A stretch of DNA of 64,000 bases from Prochlorococcus sp. AG-418-C09 (GTDB taxonomy: Bacteria > Cyanobacteriota > Cyanobacteriia > PCC-6307 > Cyanobiaceae): the NCBI GenBank assembly GCA_003214355.1, contig QCLS01000003.1:62001-126000 (forward strand), written 5' to 3'. A program made the translations under genes and the position numbers. The notes under the pieces were generated by a model, which saw nothing but the letters and a program-made list of their open reading frames with translations, had not been told where the DNA came from and searched no databases. Positions 26,751 to 35,180 of the stretch are shown here, piece after piece; the first letter of the stretch is position 1; every line of letters starts with the position of its first letter.

Positions 26751-28086
26751 TGAAAATCTTTGGAATCACACCGCCAGGAAATAGTCCACCTAACTTATTT
26801 GCTTCTGATAATACTTTTTGTGTGTCTGAACTAGGAGTTGGTAGTGTAGTAAGGAATCCTTTAGTGATGCCAAGCATCATAGCACCTACTTCCTTGAATA
26901 GACTAGACATTACCTTACCCATCTTAGAGTGAGGTATAACCAGTTCTCCTTCACCACCTTCACCGATTAACGCTTTAGTAGGACGTGTGACTTGTCCACC
27001 TTCTGAGAAAGGGAGTACTCCCTTCTGACTCTTGCCACTATAAGTGCCAGTATTTTCATCAAATGCTGCGTATGGATCTTGTCCACTAAGAACTTGAACA
27101 AGTTCAAATATTGTCAATCCCCATCCCGCAATCTGTGAGACAACTTGAGCGATAGCTGGAACAGCAGCACCTACACCAGTGACAGATGCAGGAGCAGTTC
27201 CTAGAGTTGTTGCGTCAGCACCCATGTCTAGAGCAGCAAGAGCAGTGCCGAGCCATCCTTTCCAACCACCTATTTTCTGATAACGAACCATATCATTAGC
27301 TGACAGTGCCATACTTGCTACTGGAATTGCTCGTCCAGAACCTTTCGCCATAACTTTGGAAAGGTTCTTGAACATCTTAGAGTTCTTTAGAGTTTTAACT
27401 ACTGACTTCGCATTATCAACCATCATTGGTGCTTTCTTCCACAAGTCTTTTATCCTCTTGATGCCACCGTCCATCATGGCACCGCTGACATTTTTGACTC
27501 TAGTAGCACCTCCAACTATTTTCTTCTTCAAGAAACTTCCTGCACTGGTTAATTTCTTACCCGCATAGTTGATGCCCTGCATCCCTTTTTTTGCTATCCA
27601 CTTTCCACCTTGTTTTACTTTATTTCCAGCTGCTATACCTTTATCTTTTATCTTATTTCCAATTCTTGCTATATTTCTAGGATTAAGAAACTTAAGCGGA
27701 CCTCTATATACTGCTTTCTTTCCTAAAGCAGGTGCACCACCAAGTCTTAATGCTCTCGCTCTTATACCACGAGCAAATCTACCTATCTTACTGCCCTTAC
27801 CGAAACTTTTAAACCTAAGTCTCTTCTTTTTCTTAAGGAATCTTCTATTTCTGGGTATACCAAAACCACCACCATCACCACCGTCTGCGTCTCTATCCCT
27901 CTTTCTTCCACCAACTACAACTCTTTGCTGTAGCAAGTTCGTCATTATGAAGAACTTCTTTCTATTCCTGAGATAGTCGATGTACTCCATCTCAGTGTCG
28001 AGCATATTCTTGGCTGTACGAGTCATCTTACCTGATACAGGTAAGAGTTTAACTCCTAACATCTTAGAGATAGCACGACGATTCAT
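26728..28086 (-). CDS. tape-measure-like tail protein, 452 aa
   Basis: Very basic N-terminal half (FLKKKKRLRFKSFGKGSKIG and many Lys/Arg) followed by a hydrophobic stretch (LDMGADATTLGTAPASVTGV) and a C-terminal motif ALIGEGGEGELVIPHSKMG, close to the A-x-[VI]-G-E-x-G-x-E-[LA]-V-I-P signature seen in many tape-measure proteins. It directly follows the gp26/gp51 tail-chaperone pair, the classical place for a tape measure. ATG overlaps the gp51-like stop (ATGA). At 452 residues it is short for a contractile tail, so the job may be shared with the 514-residue protein. Confidence 0.65.
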   Translation of the reverse strand: MNRRAISKMLGVKLLPVSGKMTRTAKNMLDTEMEYIDYLRNRKKFFIMTNLLQQRVVVGGRKRDRDADGGDGGGFGIPRNRRFLKKKKRLRFKSFGKGSKIGRFARGIRARALRLGGAPALGKKAVYRGPLKFLNPRNIARIGNKIKDKGIAAGNKVKQGGKWIAKKGMQGINYAGKKLTSAGSFLKKKIVGGATRVKNVSGAMMDGGIKRIKDLWKKAPMMVDNAKSVVKTLKNSKMFKNLSKVMAKGSGRAIPVASMALSANDMVRYQKIGGWKGWLGTALAALDMGADATTLGTAPASVTGVGAAVPAIAQVVSQIAGWGLTIFELVQVLSGQDPYAAFDENTGTYSGKSQKGVLPFSEGGQVTRPTKALIGEGGEGELVIPHSKMGKVMSSLFKEVGAMMLGITKGFLTTLPTPSSDTQKVLSEANKLGGLFPGGVIPKIFNGKKDYK

Positions 28087-28289
28087 CTTCTCTTACGTGA
28101 TTGACGTTCCTTTTCTATACGTTCCCTTTCATCGTTTAACCACTTAGAAAGCATATTGACGTAAATGTCACGCTCCCAAGGGATCATATTCTCTATGTCA
28201 CTCAAGGTATATTTATGGTGTTGAACCAAGGCAAAATTCGTCTGATAGAACCTTGCTAACCCTTCTTGGAATAGGGCTATCCGAAAAAA
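28083..28289 (-). CDS. 51: gp51-like frame, probably expressed by -1 frameshift from gp26
   Basis: An open frame of 68 residues (FFRIALFQEGLARFYQTNF, ALVQHHKYTLSDIENM, IPWERDIYVNMLSKWLNDER) in the -1 frame relative to the end of gp26. There is no ATG, GTG or TTG at its beginning, and the upstream end is closed by a TAG about 22 codons into overlap. The sequence is clearly protein-like and ends in ATGA overlap with the tape-measure-like gene. In T4, gene 51 encodes a hub-assembly catalyst. Coordinates begin at the slippery site and the start is therefore not a normal initiation codon; TTG at the ALVQ region is an alternative. Confidence 0.7.
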   Translation of the reverse strand, partial: FFRIALFQEGLARFYQTNFALVQHHKYTLSDIENMIPWERDIYVNMLSKWLNDERERIEKERQSRKRR

Positions 28290-28303
28290 TTGACTAATCC
28301 TTC
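28258..28303 (-). promoter_or_regulatory. candidate -1 ribosomal frameshift signal
   Basis: Minus-strand order: internal Shine-Dalgarno-like GAAGGA (28298-28303), 8 bases, slippery heptamer T_TTT_TTC in the gp26 frame (28283-28289), then after GGAT a 6-bp stem AGCCCT / AGGGTT (28273-28278 with 28258-28263). The gp26 stop TAG lies 3 bases past the slippery site. After slipping, reading passes into the gp51-like frame. This is the standard three-part -1 frameshift layout known from dnaX and from tail-chaperone gene pairs such as lambda G/GT. Confidence 0.7.
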
Positions 28304-28975
28304 GATGACACTAGAAGTTTTGACACCTGTGTTAGGATTAGTAACTGTAAGCTCATGGCGAAGAGTAGGCATAGTATCAAAGAACTTTTGGATACTTTCA
28401 AACTGATCAGTAGTAAGTTGCTCAAGCCAGTCTTGAGCCTCTTTAGGTGTGAACGATCCACAATCTTCTTCTCCTTGGTAAACTCTGTCGATGCATGTAG
28501 ATACCAATTCATATGGATCTACCTCTTCCTCAGTGAAATTAATCTTTGTAAAGTATTCTAGGTTAGGATACTTCATCACCACTGTCACACTCTCGTTAAC
28601 TTTGATTGTATTGTTATGTCCTTCTGGGAAGTTAACCTTAATCTGATCAACGGGAATAGTCACGGGGACTTTCGTCTTTGGATCATCTTCACATGGTACT
28701 TCTATTTCAATGGTTTCTTGAATAGACCTACCACGTAGTTGTAAAAAGATATACTCAACGTCAAAGATAGACAAGTCATCCATCTTAAATCTAGTATTGA
28801 TACAACTCTTAAATATAGTCTTTATTGCTTCTAGTATCTGTGAGGTATTGTTTTCCTCTAATGCTAGGATCAGAACCTTCTGTTCTTTAACTAAAAAGGG
28901 GCGATATTTTAGTTTCTTTTTGGTTGATGGTACTACCAACTCATACGTTGGCGTAACAAGTTCAGGTAATGGCAT
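28277..28975 (-). CDS. 26: baseplate hub assembly protein gp26 / tail chaperone
   Basis: A 232-residue protein beginning MPLPELVTPTYELVVPSTKK, as cyanophage gp26 does (T4 gp26 starts in a similar beta hairpin). It contains FLVKEQKVLILALEENN, FDVEYIFLQLRGRSIQETIE and ends SVIEGLVNFFG with the slippery T-run in the last codons. In T4, gp26 is needed for hub assembly. Position before gp51 and the tape measure matches the two-gene tail-chaperone arrangement of many tailed phages. Confidence 0.85.
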   Translation of the reverse strand: MPLPELVTPTYELVVPSTKKKLKYRPFLVKEQKVLILALEENNTSQILEAIKTIFKSCINTRFKMDDLSIFDVEYIFLQLRGRSIQETIEIEVPCEDDPKTKVPVTIPVDQIKVNFPEGHNNTIKVNESVTVVMKYPNLEYFTKINFTEEEVDPYELVSTCIDRVYQGEEDCGSFTPKEAQDWLEQLTTDQFESIQKFFDTMPTLRHELTVTNPNTGVKTSSVIEGLVNFFG

Positions 28976-29002
28976 AATAAGTTAGTCAGTATATATTATA
29001 TA

Positions 29003-29695
29003 TCAAGCTTCTACAGAGATACTTTTTGAGCCAGCATCTAGTAATTCAGAGTACTCATAGTACATACCTACGCTTAGTTTAACAACTCCTGATCCACCAG
29101 AACTATATGGTATAGATGAAACCATATATGGATAAGAGTTAATTAGTTTTACTGTCCACACATGGTACTGCTCGTTTGAATTATTTGTTGTTACTGCCCC
29201 TCCTGCTTGTGGATCATACTTTTCAAACTTCTTGATTATAGTATCACATACGTATGACTTATAGTAGTGCTGTACATATGCTCTGTCATATACTCTACCT
29301 TGAGCAACAAAGTCTATGTTAGCAGGATTACCTGTTATAAAATCTTGCCATCCTCTGAAAAATTTATATGCTTCTGACTGAATATCAAGTATAAACGACA
29401 TATCCATCTCATTGAACACCTTTGCCATAGCTGGTTTCATGTTGATACCTTTATGTATTCCCTTGACATCCTGAGACACCATTGATACACCTGGTATCTG
29501 GATCTCGTTTGCCATATCAACCATCAACTTATTAAAGGAGTTGTTTTTGACTCCATATGATTCTAACCACTTAGCTAATTCGCCATTGACTCCCGCAGGA
29601 TCAATACCGAACTGCAGATCATATTGGTTAGTAGAGGACGGACCTCCACTGAACTTTAGATCAGTTAAAAATTTTGTAACGCTCTTCAGTGCCAT
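29003..29695 (-). CDS. 54: tail-tube initiator gp54-like / tube-fold protein
   Basis: A 230-residue protein starting MALKSVTKFLTDLKFSGG. Features shared with phage tail-tube fold proteins: MSFILDIQSEAYKFFRGW, FVAQGRVYDRAYVQHYYKSY and a final PYMVSSIPYSSGGSGVVKLS then VGMYYEYSEL. T4 gp54 and gp19 share this fold. Since gp48 (the other initiator) is divergently encoded next to it, gp54 is the best assignment; tail tube gp19 is the alternative. Start chosen because it lies 27 bp after a late promoter; a longer frame reads into gp4. Confidence 0.7.
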   Translation of the reverse strand: MALKSVTKFLTDLKFSGGPSSTNQYDLQFGIDPAGVNGELAKWLESYGVKNNSFNKLMVDMANEIQIPGVSMVSQDVKGIHKGINMKPAMAKVFNEMDMSFILDIQSEAYKFFRGWQDFITGNPANIDFVAQGRVYDRAYVQHYYKSYVCDTIIKKFEKYDPQAGGAVTTNNSNEQYHVWTVKLINSYPYMVSSIPYSSGGSGVVKLSVGMYYEYSELLDAGSKSISVEA

Positions 29696-29729
29696 AAATA
29701 CACTACATGGGGTGGTATTTTTATTTATG
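29693..29729. promoter_or_regulatory. back-to-back late promoters overlapping both start codons
   Basis: Plus-strand CATAAATA (29693-29700) lies 27 bp upstream of the gp4 ATG; minus-strand CATAAATA (complement at 29722-29729) lies 27 bp upstream of the gp54-like ATG. The first three bases of each box are the complement of the other gene's ATG, so the 37-bp region is symmetrical and holds both promoters, both leaders and both starts. Confidence 0.7.
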
Positions 29730-30200
29730 TCTCTAAAACAAGGAAAGTTCAAACCCAAGAACTATAAGAAATATAAAGGGGATCCAACTAACGTATTTTA
29801 CAGGTCTGGTTGGGAACTTAAGTTCATGAACTGGTGTGATAGTGACAGATCAGTGCTTAGTTGGTCATCGGAAGAGATAATAATTCCATACAAATGTCCT
29901 ACCGATAACAGAGTACACAGGTATTTCCCAGACTTCTGGGTTAAGATACAGGAGTCAACAGGAGTTAAACAGTATCTTGTAGAGGTCAAACCTCTAAAAC
30001 AGACACAAGTACCCAAACCTCAGAAACGTCAAACCCAAAGGTATCTAACGGAGGTTATGACCTATGCTAAAAACGATGCAAAGTGGAGGGCAGCTCAGGA
30101 ATTCTGCGACGACAGAGGATGGAAGTTCAGACTCATCACAGAACGAGAACTCAGAATTAACTACACTGCTCCTAAACCTAAAAGGAAGCAAGGTAAGTAG
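29727..30200 (+). CDS. 4: head completion protein gp4
   Basis: A 157-residue protein beginning MSLKQGKFKPKNYKKYKGDP. It contains TNVFYRSGWELKFMNWCD, VHRYFPDFWVKIQ and KQYLVEVKPLKQT, typical of T4 gp4/50. The pattern E..PDF..EVKP is that of a PD-(D/E)XK nuclease-like fold, which gp4 resembles. It acts on filled heads before tail joining. First gene of a short plus-strand late unit with gp48 and gp53. Confidence 0.88.
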   Translation: MSLKQGKFKPKNYKKYKGDPTNVFYRSGWELKFMNWCDSDRSVLSWSSEEIIIPYKCPTDNRVHRYFPDFWVKIQESTGVKQYLVEVKPLKQTQVPKPQKRQTQRYLTEVMTYAKNDAKWRAAQEFCDDRGWKFRLITERELRINYTAPKPKRKQGK

Positions 30201-30207
30201 AGGTCAA

Positions 30208-30558
30208 CTGAGAGAAAAAATATTTGAAGCACTCTACGACAATGCCACAGAACAACCAGAGGTAGGTAAGTGGTATTTCTTTGAATATGACCCGAAATGG
30301 AAAGATATATTAAAGGTATGGGATGAGTACCCATTAATAAAACTCATGGAAATTAAAAGCGATAGACTACTTGGTGCGAATATACATTACCTTAAACCAA
30401 GAGCTAGGTTAGGGTCACTAAATAGTCAGGAAGCCCCTATGTCTACGCTTCACTACTATATACCTAAGAATGCCGACAACCTTTTCTTCGAGGTCGGTGA
30501 AGAAGATGTCGCAGCAATGAGTCAATTACCACTAGAAAAATTTCATAGACAGAGATGA
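30208..30558 (+). CDS. conserved T4-like phage protein, start uncertain
   Basis: The protein-like part begins around LREKIFEALYDNATEQPEVG and continues KWYFFEYDPKWKDILKVWDE, YPLIKLMEIKSD and LGANIHYLKPRARLG, a pattern (Y-x-Y-D-P-K ... N-x-H-Y-L) recalled from small late proteins of T4-like phages. There is no ATG, GTG or TTG between the gp4 stop and this region; the given start is CTG. The only upstream in-frame ATG (30064) lies inside gp4 and would add about 48 unrelated residues. A frameshift from gp4 or a rare start codon is possible. Stop overlaps the gp48 ATG. Confidence 0.6.
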   Translation: MREKIFEALYDNATEQPEVGKWYFFEYDPKWKDILKVWDEYPLIKLMEIKSDRLLGANIHYLKPRARLGSLNSQEAPMSTLHYYIPKNADNLFFEVGEEDVAAMSQLPLEKFHRQR

Positions 30559-31769
30559 ATAAATATAAAAAAATCTATGGAAGTGGAGCATCCTATCCAG
30601 TAGGAGTGTCTAATATTAGATATGCATCCTACTTAGAGATAACAAAATATAAGTATAACTCAGGATTGAAAGCAGCCTATGACAATGGTCAGAGAGACGT
30701 TGCTGCTTCATTTGGTCAGAACTCTATTGTTCAGGCTGCTAGAAAAGTTGTTAATGAATCAGGTAAAGGATTATTTGGAGGTCTTGATGAGACTGACTAT
30801 GACCTATCCAAATTAAATGCTGATATAATAAAGGATATAAAGGAAAGCGATGCTTTCAATAAAGAAGAGAGAAAACAGATAAGAAAAAACATAGCAAACG
30901 GAGACTATAGTCATATATTTAAAGATGGCAATGAAATTACATTACAAAATGGTGATGTAATTAAAAACGCAGAACAATTACAAGCAATTAAAAGGGAAGC
31001 AAAGTCAGCAATAGGTCAAGAGTCTGCTATCTTTAACTTACCCATGCCTCAAGAGTTTAGTTACAACTACAGTGCTGACTGGTCTAATGAGTTCAAGATG
31101 GGAACCATGGCTAGACTCATGGATGACTTCGCAGGAGGTCTAGGTCAGATGGTTACAACAGGAGCATTCTCGGTAGGAACTGAACTAGCAAATATAACAG
31201 GAAAACTTGCTGTAGGAGGTTTTGCTGAAGGTGCTGGCTTTGATGGAGGAAGATTTGAAAATGTGATTGGAGCAGCATTTAAAGGAGCAACTAACCCACT
31301 AGGTAGTACTGACGCATTAGATATTAATAGAATGTTAGGACTGGCTGGACTAGCACCTAATGAGAATGCTATTAACTTCTTTAAGAAGATGCAGAACAGA
31401 AAGTTCACTGTATCATTTGACTTCTTTGCTCGTAGTCCAGAGGAAGGAACTAATATAGATGAGATCATATACGCATTCAAAGGAGGAATGCATCCATCAG
31501 CAAGTCAAAAAGGAACTGGTGGAGTTCTTGGTTTCCCAGACTTATTCGTTCTTAAACCAATGTTTGTTGAAGCAGATCAGACTAAGATTAGACATCCAAT
31601 GATGCCTAAGTCTAAGATGTGTGCTTTGACTGACCTACAGATAAATACTACACCATCAAATAACTTTGTAACAACCAAAGATGGTAAGATCCCATTACAG
31701 TCAGTTACAATGATGTTTGAAGAGATAACAGCAATGACTCAATCAGATATAAAGGCAGGAGATTTCTAA
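30555..31769 (+). CDS. 48: baseplate tail-tube cap gp48
   Basis: A 404-residue protein beginning MNKYKKIYGSGASYPVGVSN. The C-terminal third (FFKKMQNRKFTVSFDFFARS, FPDLFVLKPMFVE, MMPKSKMCALTDLQINTTPS, LQSVTMMFEEITAM) aligns in pattern with T4 gp48: central tube-fold strands then L-Q-I-N..T followed by the last strand. In T4, gp48 caps the hub and starts tube polymerisation with gp54. Followed by gp53 with 1-bp overlap. Confidence 0.85.
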   Translation: MNKYKKIYGSGASYPVGVSNIRYASYLEITKYKYNSGLKAAYDNGQRDVAASFGQNSIVQAARKVVNESGKGLFGGLDETDYDLSKLNADIIKDIKESDAFNKEERKQIRKNIANGDYSHIFKDGNEITLQNGDVIKNAEQLQAIKREAKSAIGQESAIFNLPMPQEFSYNYSADWSNEFKMGTMARLMDDFAGGLGQMVTTGAFSVGTELANITGKLAVGGFAEGAGFDGGRFENVIGAAFKGATNPLGSTDALDINRMLGLAGLAPNENAINFFKKMQNRKFTVSFDFFARSPEEGTNIDEIIYAFKGGMHPSASQKGTGGVLGFPDLFVLKPMFVEADQTKIRHPMMPKSKMCALTDLQINTTPSNNFVTTKDGKIPLQSVTMMFEEITAMTQSDIKAGDF

Positions 31770-32395
31770 TGTTATTTCAAAGAGGACCTAATGTCCTATA
31801 CAACTATACAGATAAACACCTAGATCCCAAGGTTTATACCGCAGCAAATCTATGGAGAAGGAATGACATCAAAGATGATTATCTTTCTTCTCTTGTCCTT
31901 ATGGATGAATATCTAATAAGATCTGGTGACACTCCTGAGTCAGTATCATTTGACTTCTATGGGAGAGTAGATTTTGGGTGGTGTATAATGGTAGCAAATG
32001 ATATTACTAGCTATCATGACCAGTGGCCAAGAACATCTACAGCATTGAGTGACTATGTTTATGCTAAGTATGAAAATCCTGCTGCTGTGATGATGTATGA
32101 AACTACTGAAGTTACAGATGCTTTAGGTCGTAAGATTGTTAAAGCAGGACTCAGAGTTCCATCTAACTATCAGGTCACATACTATGATGGCACAGCGTCT
32201 GCGGGTGTAACTGTCAATCCAGTATCACCAGTGACATACTATCAATATGAAGAGAGATTGAATAGTGAGAAAGAAAAAATAAACGTAATAAAACCCGCCT
32301 ACATAGAGGAGTTCGTAAGAGTTTACGTCTCGTCTCTACATCGGGCGGGTTCAACCGTTATTGGTCAGAGTAAAGCTGATATTAAAATAGACTAA
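31769..32395 (+). CDS. 53: baseplate wedge protein gp53
   Basis: A 208-residue protein of gp53 type. It contains YLIRSGDTPESVSFDFYGRV then DFGWCIMVANDITSYHDQWP, matching the LysM-like 'G-x-P-E-x-[LV]-A-x-x-x-Y-G-x-x-x-x-x-W' block of T4 gp53, which clamps the wedge to the hub. The C-terminus (YIEEFVRVYVSSLHRAG) is helical. It converges on the transaldolase gene, overlapping it by 4 bp, and its 3' end contains a hairpin that could terminate talC transcription. Confidence 0.87.
   Translation: MLFQRGPNVLYNYTDKHLDPKVYTAANLWRRNDIKDDYLSSLVLMDEYLIRSGDTPESVSFDFYGRVDFGWCIMVANDITSYHDQWPRTSTALSDYVYAKYENPAAVMMYETTEVTDALGRKIVKAGLRVPSNYQVTYYDGTASAGVTVNPVSPVTYYQYEERLNSEKEKINVIKPAYIEEFVRVYVSSLHRAGSTVIGQSKADIKID
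32292..32351 (-). terminator. candidate terminator inside gp53, downstream of talC
   Basis: On the minus strand AACCCGCC (32344-32351) pairs with GGCGGGTT (32292-32299), followed by TTAT. The loop contains a second hairpin CGTAA / TTACG (32314-32327). Transcripts leaving talC would meet it within gp53 coding sequence. Loop length makes it weaker than the compact terminators elsewhere in the window. Confidence 0.35.
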
Positions 32396-33192
32396 GGATT
32401 AAATCCTACACCAGGATCAAAGTCACCAAAGTCGACAGTTCCCTGTGTCTCAGGTGTGTCGATGGTATAAGTAAATCCATCATCTATTCCTGTAGGAAAG
32501 TCATAAGATAGACCATCTAATCTATCCATATCGCCACCGACTCTTTCACTAGAGAAGGTGGTTTTGTGGTCTTCATCGAAGATTTTTAATCCTGCGTCTG
32601 TTAACACATGATCGTACATCTTAGTGAATACCTTTGGAGGTATGGTACAAATATGAGCACCATTCCAGAATGCGAGTGTAACCTTAGCAACGTCACGAAT
32701 AGATGCTGCTAATACCTCAGTATAGATACCATGCTTCTTGTAGATATCAACTATAGAACGAACAACTTCTACACCTGAGTGAGAGTTATCTTCTAGTCTA
32801 CCAACGAAAGGTGAGACATATGCTGCCCCTGCCTTTGCTGCTAGGATTGCTTGTGCTGTGCTGAATATAAGTGTTACGTTTACTCTAATTAATTCTTTTG
32901 AAAGAGTGTGACAAGCAAGGAGTCCGTCTGGTGTACACGGAACCTTGATTGTCGCACAGTCACCAAACTTTGCTTTCAATCTACGACCTTCGTTGATCAT
33001 AGTTTCAGCATTGCCTACGACTTCCATAGAGATATCACCGATTCCCATGTCCTTGAGTTTTTGGTACACCTTTTCTGGGTGTCTGCCACTCTTCATAATA
33101 AGGGTAGGGTTGGTTGTTACACCATCAATAAGACCTGTTTCGTATGCGTCTTTAATCGCCCATACGTCAGCGGAATCAATGAAGATCTTCAT
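32392..33192 (-). CDS. talC: transaldolase TalC with C-terminal extension
   Basis: A 266-residue transaldolase. MKIFIDSADVWAIKDAYETG and DGVTTNPTLI form the first strands, ATIKVPCTPDGL holds the Schiff-base Lys, and NVTLIFSTAQAILAAKAGA and YVSPFVGRLEDNS follow. Bacterial TalC-type enzymes are usually around 215-220 residues; here about 45 acidic residues are added after the last helix (ERVGGDMDRLDGLSYDFPTG onward). It transfers three-carbon units in the pentose phosphate pathway, and with CP12 it favours NADPH and ribose production for phage nucleotides. Next to gp32. Confidence 0.92.
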   Translation of the reverse strand: MKIFIDSADVWAIKDAYETGLIDGVTTNPTLIMKSGRHPEKVYQKLKDMGIGDISMEVVGNAETMINEGRRLKAKFGDCATIKVPCTPDGLLACHTLSKELIRVNVTLIFSTAQAILAAKAGAAYVSPFVGRLEDNSHSGVEVVRSIVDIYKKHGIYTEVLAASIRDVAKVTLAFWNGAHICTIPPKVFTKMYDHVLTDAGLKIFDEDHKTTFSSERVGGDMDRLDGLSYDFPTGIDDGFTYTIDTPETQGTVDFGDFDPGVGFNP

Positions 33193-33194
33193 AG

Positions 33195-34100
33195 TTATTC
33201 GTTAGCAAGTTTAGCAAAGTAGGATAATGCGTCATCTTCTTCTTCTACTGGAGCAGATGCCGACTTGAAGGATGGAGCTGCGGATGCTGCTATCTCAGTA
33301 GCACCTTTTACCTCTCTATATTTTCCTTCTGACTCATCTTCCAACTCAGCGTCTGGTATTCTGCGAGTTGGTTGAGTACTAAGAACTGTCTGTAGACGAG
33401 TATCTAACTCTTCAAAAGTTTTAAACTTATCAGGAGCAGTAAAGTCAGTAAGACTATACTGTTGCTTCCAAAGAGTTTCTAACTCTGAATCACTAAATCC
33501 CTTAAGTGTGCTTGGTTCAGCAAACTCAGACTTGTCGTAGTTCCAATAACCTTCTACCTTTCTGATCTTCACCTTGAAGTCAGCACCCTTCCAGAAATCG
33601 AATGGGTTGATAGGGGTCTCATCAGCAAATGCAGGTTGCATTGCTTCGGTAAGTTTGTCAAAAATTTTCTTACCATACTTATAAAGGAATACTCTTCCTT
33701 CGTTCTGTGGATTAGCAGGGTCTTGTAAGACGTAGATATTACTGTAGTAAGATAACTTACGTTTTTGCTTACGAGCAATTTCTTTGTCAGCGTCACTACC
33801 GCTATTCCATAATGTCCTATTAAGATCCGATACTGGATCCTTCTTGCCTAAAGTTGTGAGAGAGTTCTCAATATACCATCCACCAGGACCTTGGAAGGCA
33901 TGACTCCAAACTTGTGCCCATGGAAGGTCTTCTCCATCGGGTGCGGGTAGGAATCTGATTACTGCGTAACCATTGCCCGCTTTGTCTACTTCTGGTTTCC
34001 AAAGACGCTCGTCGGCACCTCTGACCTCGGTCTTGTTTAGTGACTCTGCCTTAGAAAGCAGATCAGTATAACTTGACTTTTTAAGTGAAGCAAAAGACAT
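33195..34100 (-). CDS. 32: single-stranded DNA-binding protein gp32
   Basis: A 301-residue gp32. The N-terminus MSFASLKKSSYTDLLSKAES carries the basic LAST-like region, the core contains YAVIRFLPAPDGEDLPWAQV then WSHAFQGPGGWYIENSLTT, and the tail is acidic (PVEEEDDALSYFAKLANE) for contacts with gp59 and polymerase. The region that in T4 holds the zinc ligands (one His, three Cys) has no Cys here, so this gp32 is probably zinc-free. Preceded by a late promoter embedded in the bilin reductase gene. Confidence 0.9.
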   Translation of the reverse strand: MSFASLKKSSYTDLLSKAESLNKTEVRGADERLWKPEVDKAGNGYAVIRFLPAPDGEDLPWAQVWSHAFQGPGGWYIENSLTTLGKKDPVSDLNRTLWNSGSDADKEIARKQKRKLSYYSNIYVLQDPANPQNEGRVFLYKYGKKIFDKLTEAMQPAFADETPINPFDFWKGADFKVKIRKVEGYWNYDKSEFAEPSTLKGFSDSELETLWKQQYSLTDFTAPDKFKTFEELDTRLQTVLSTQPTRRIPDAELEDESEGKYREVKGATEIAASAAPSFKSASAPVEEEDDALSYFAKLANE

Positions 34101-34144
34101 TGTATTCTCCGTATTGTTTGTATTGTACTGTGTAGTCGTACGTT

Positions 34145-34921
<777 letters not shown>

Positions 34922-34929
<8 letters not shown>

Positions 34930-35119
34930 AAATTCCGTAAGGTGTCAAATCATATTTTACCTTGGCAATGCCTTCATGTTTTTCACGTTTGGGTTGTCCT
35001 ATCTTTGCTAGGATATCACCAGGTATTTTCTTTTTGGTTATGTCGTAAGGTATGGGTGCGTTTGCTACACATACCCTAACACATTCCCATTCTTCTTCAG
35101 TTAGTTCAATGTGGGTCAT
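34922..35119 (-). CDS. hypothetical protein, 65 aa
   Basis: Begins MTHIELTEEEWECVRVCVAN, continuing to a basic central part (DITKKKIPGDILAKIG) and ending TPYGIYD. Mixed alpha-helical with two Cys. In an operon between gp59 and the bilin reductase. Not recognised. Confidence 0.6.
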
Positions 35120-35180
35120 AATAACGAATGAGTGCTGCTGTTGCTACAATGAGAACAACAACAATAATAGTAGCGATCAC
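35106..35180 (-). CDS. possible 24-aa membrane peptide (GTG start)
   Basis: A GTG start overlaps the TGA of the 108-residue gene (GTGA), giving a hydrophobic peptide IATIIVVVLIVATAALIRYY and ending DPH. One transmembrane helix with a positively charged end. It would fill the gap between its neighbours, but at this size chance cannot be excluded. Confidence 0.35.
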   Translation of the reverse strand: MIATIIVVVLIVATAALIRYYDPH

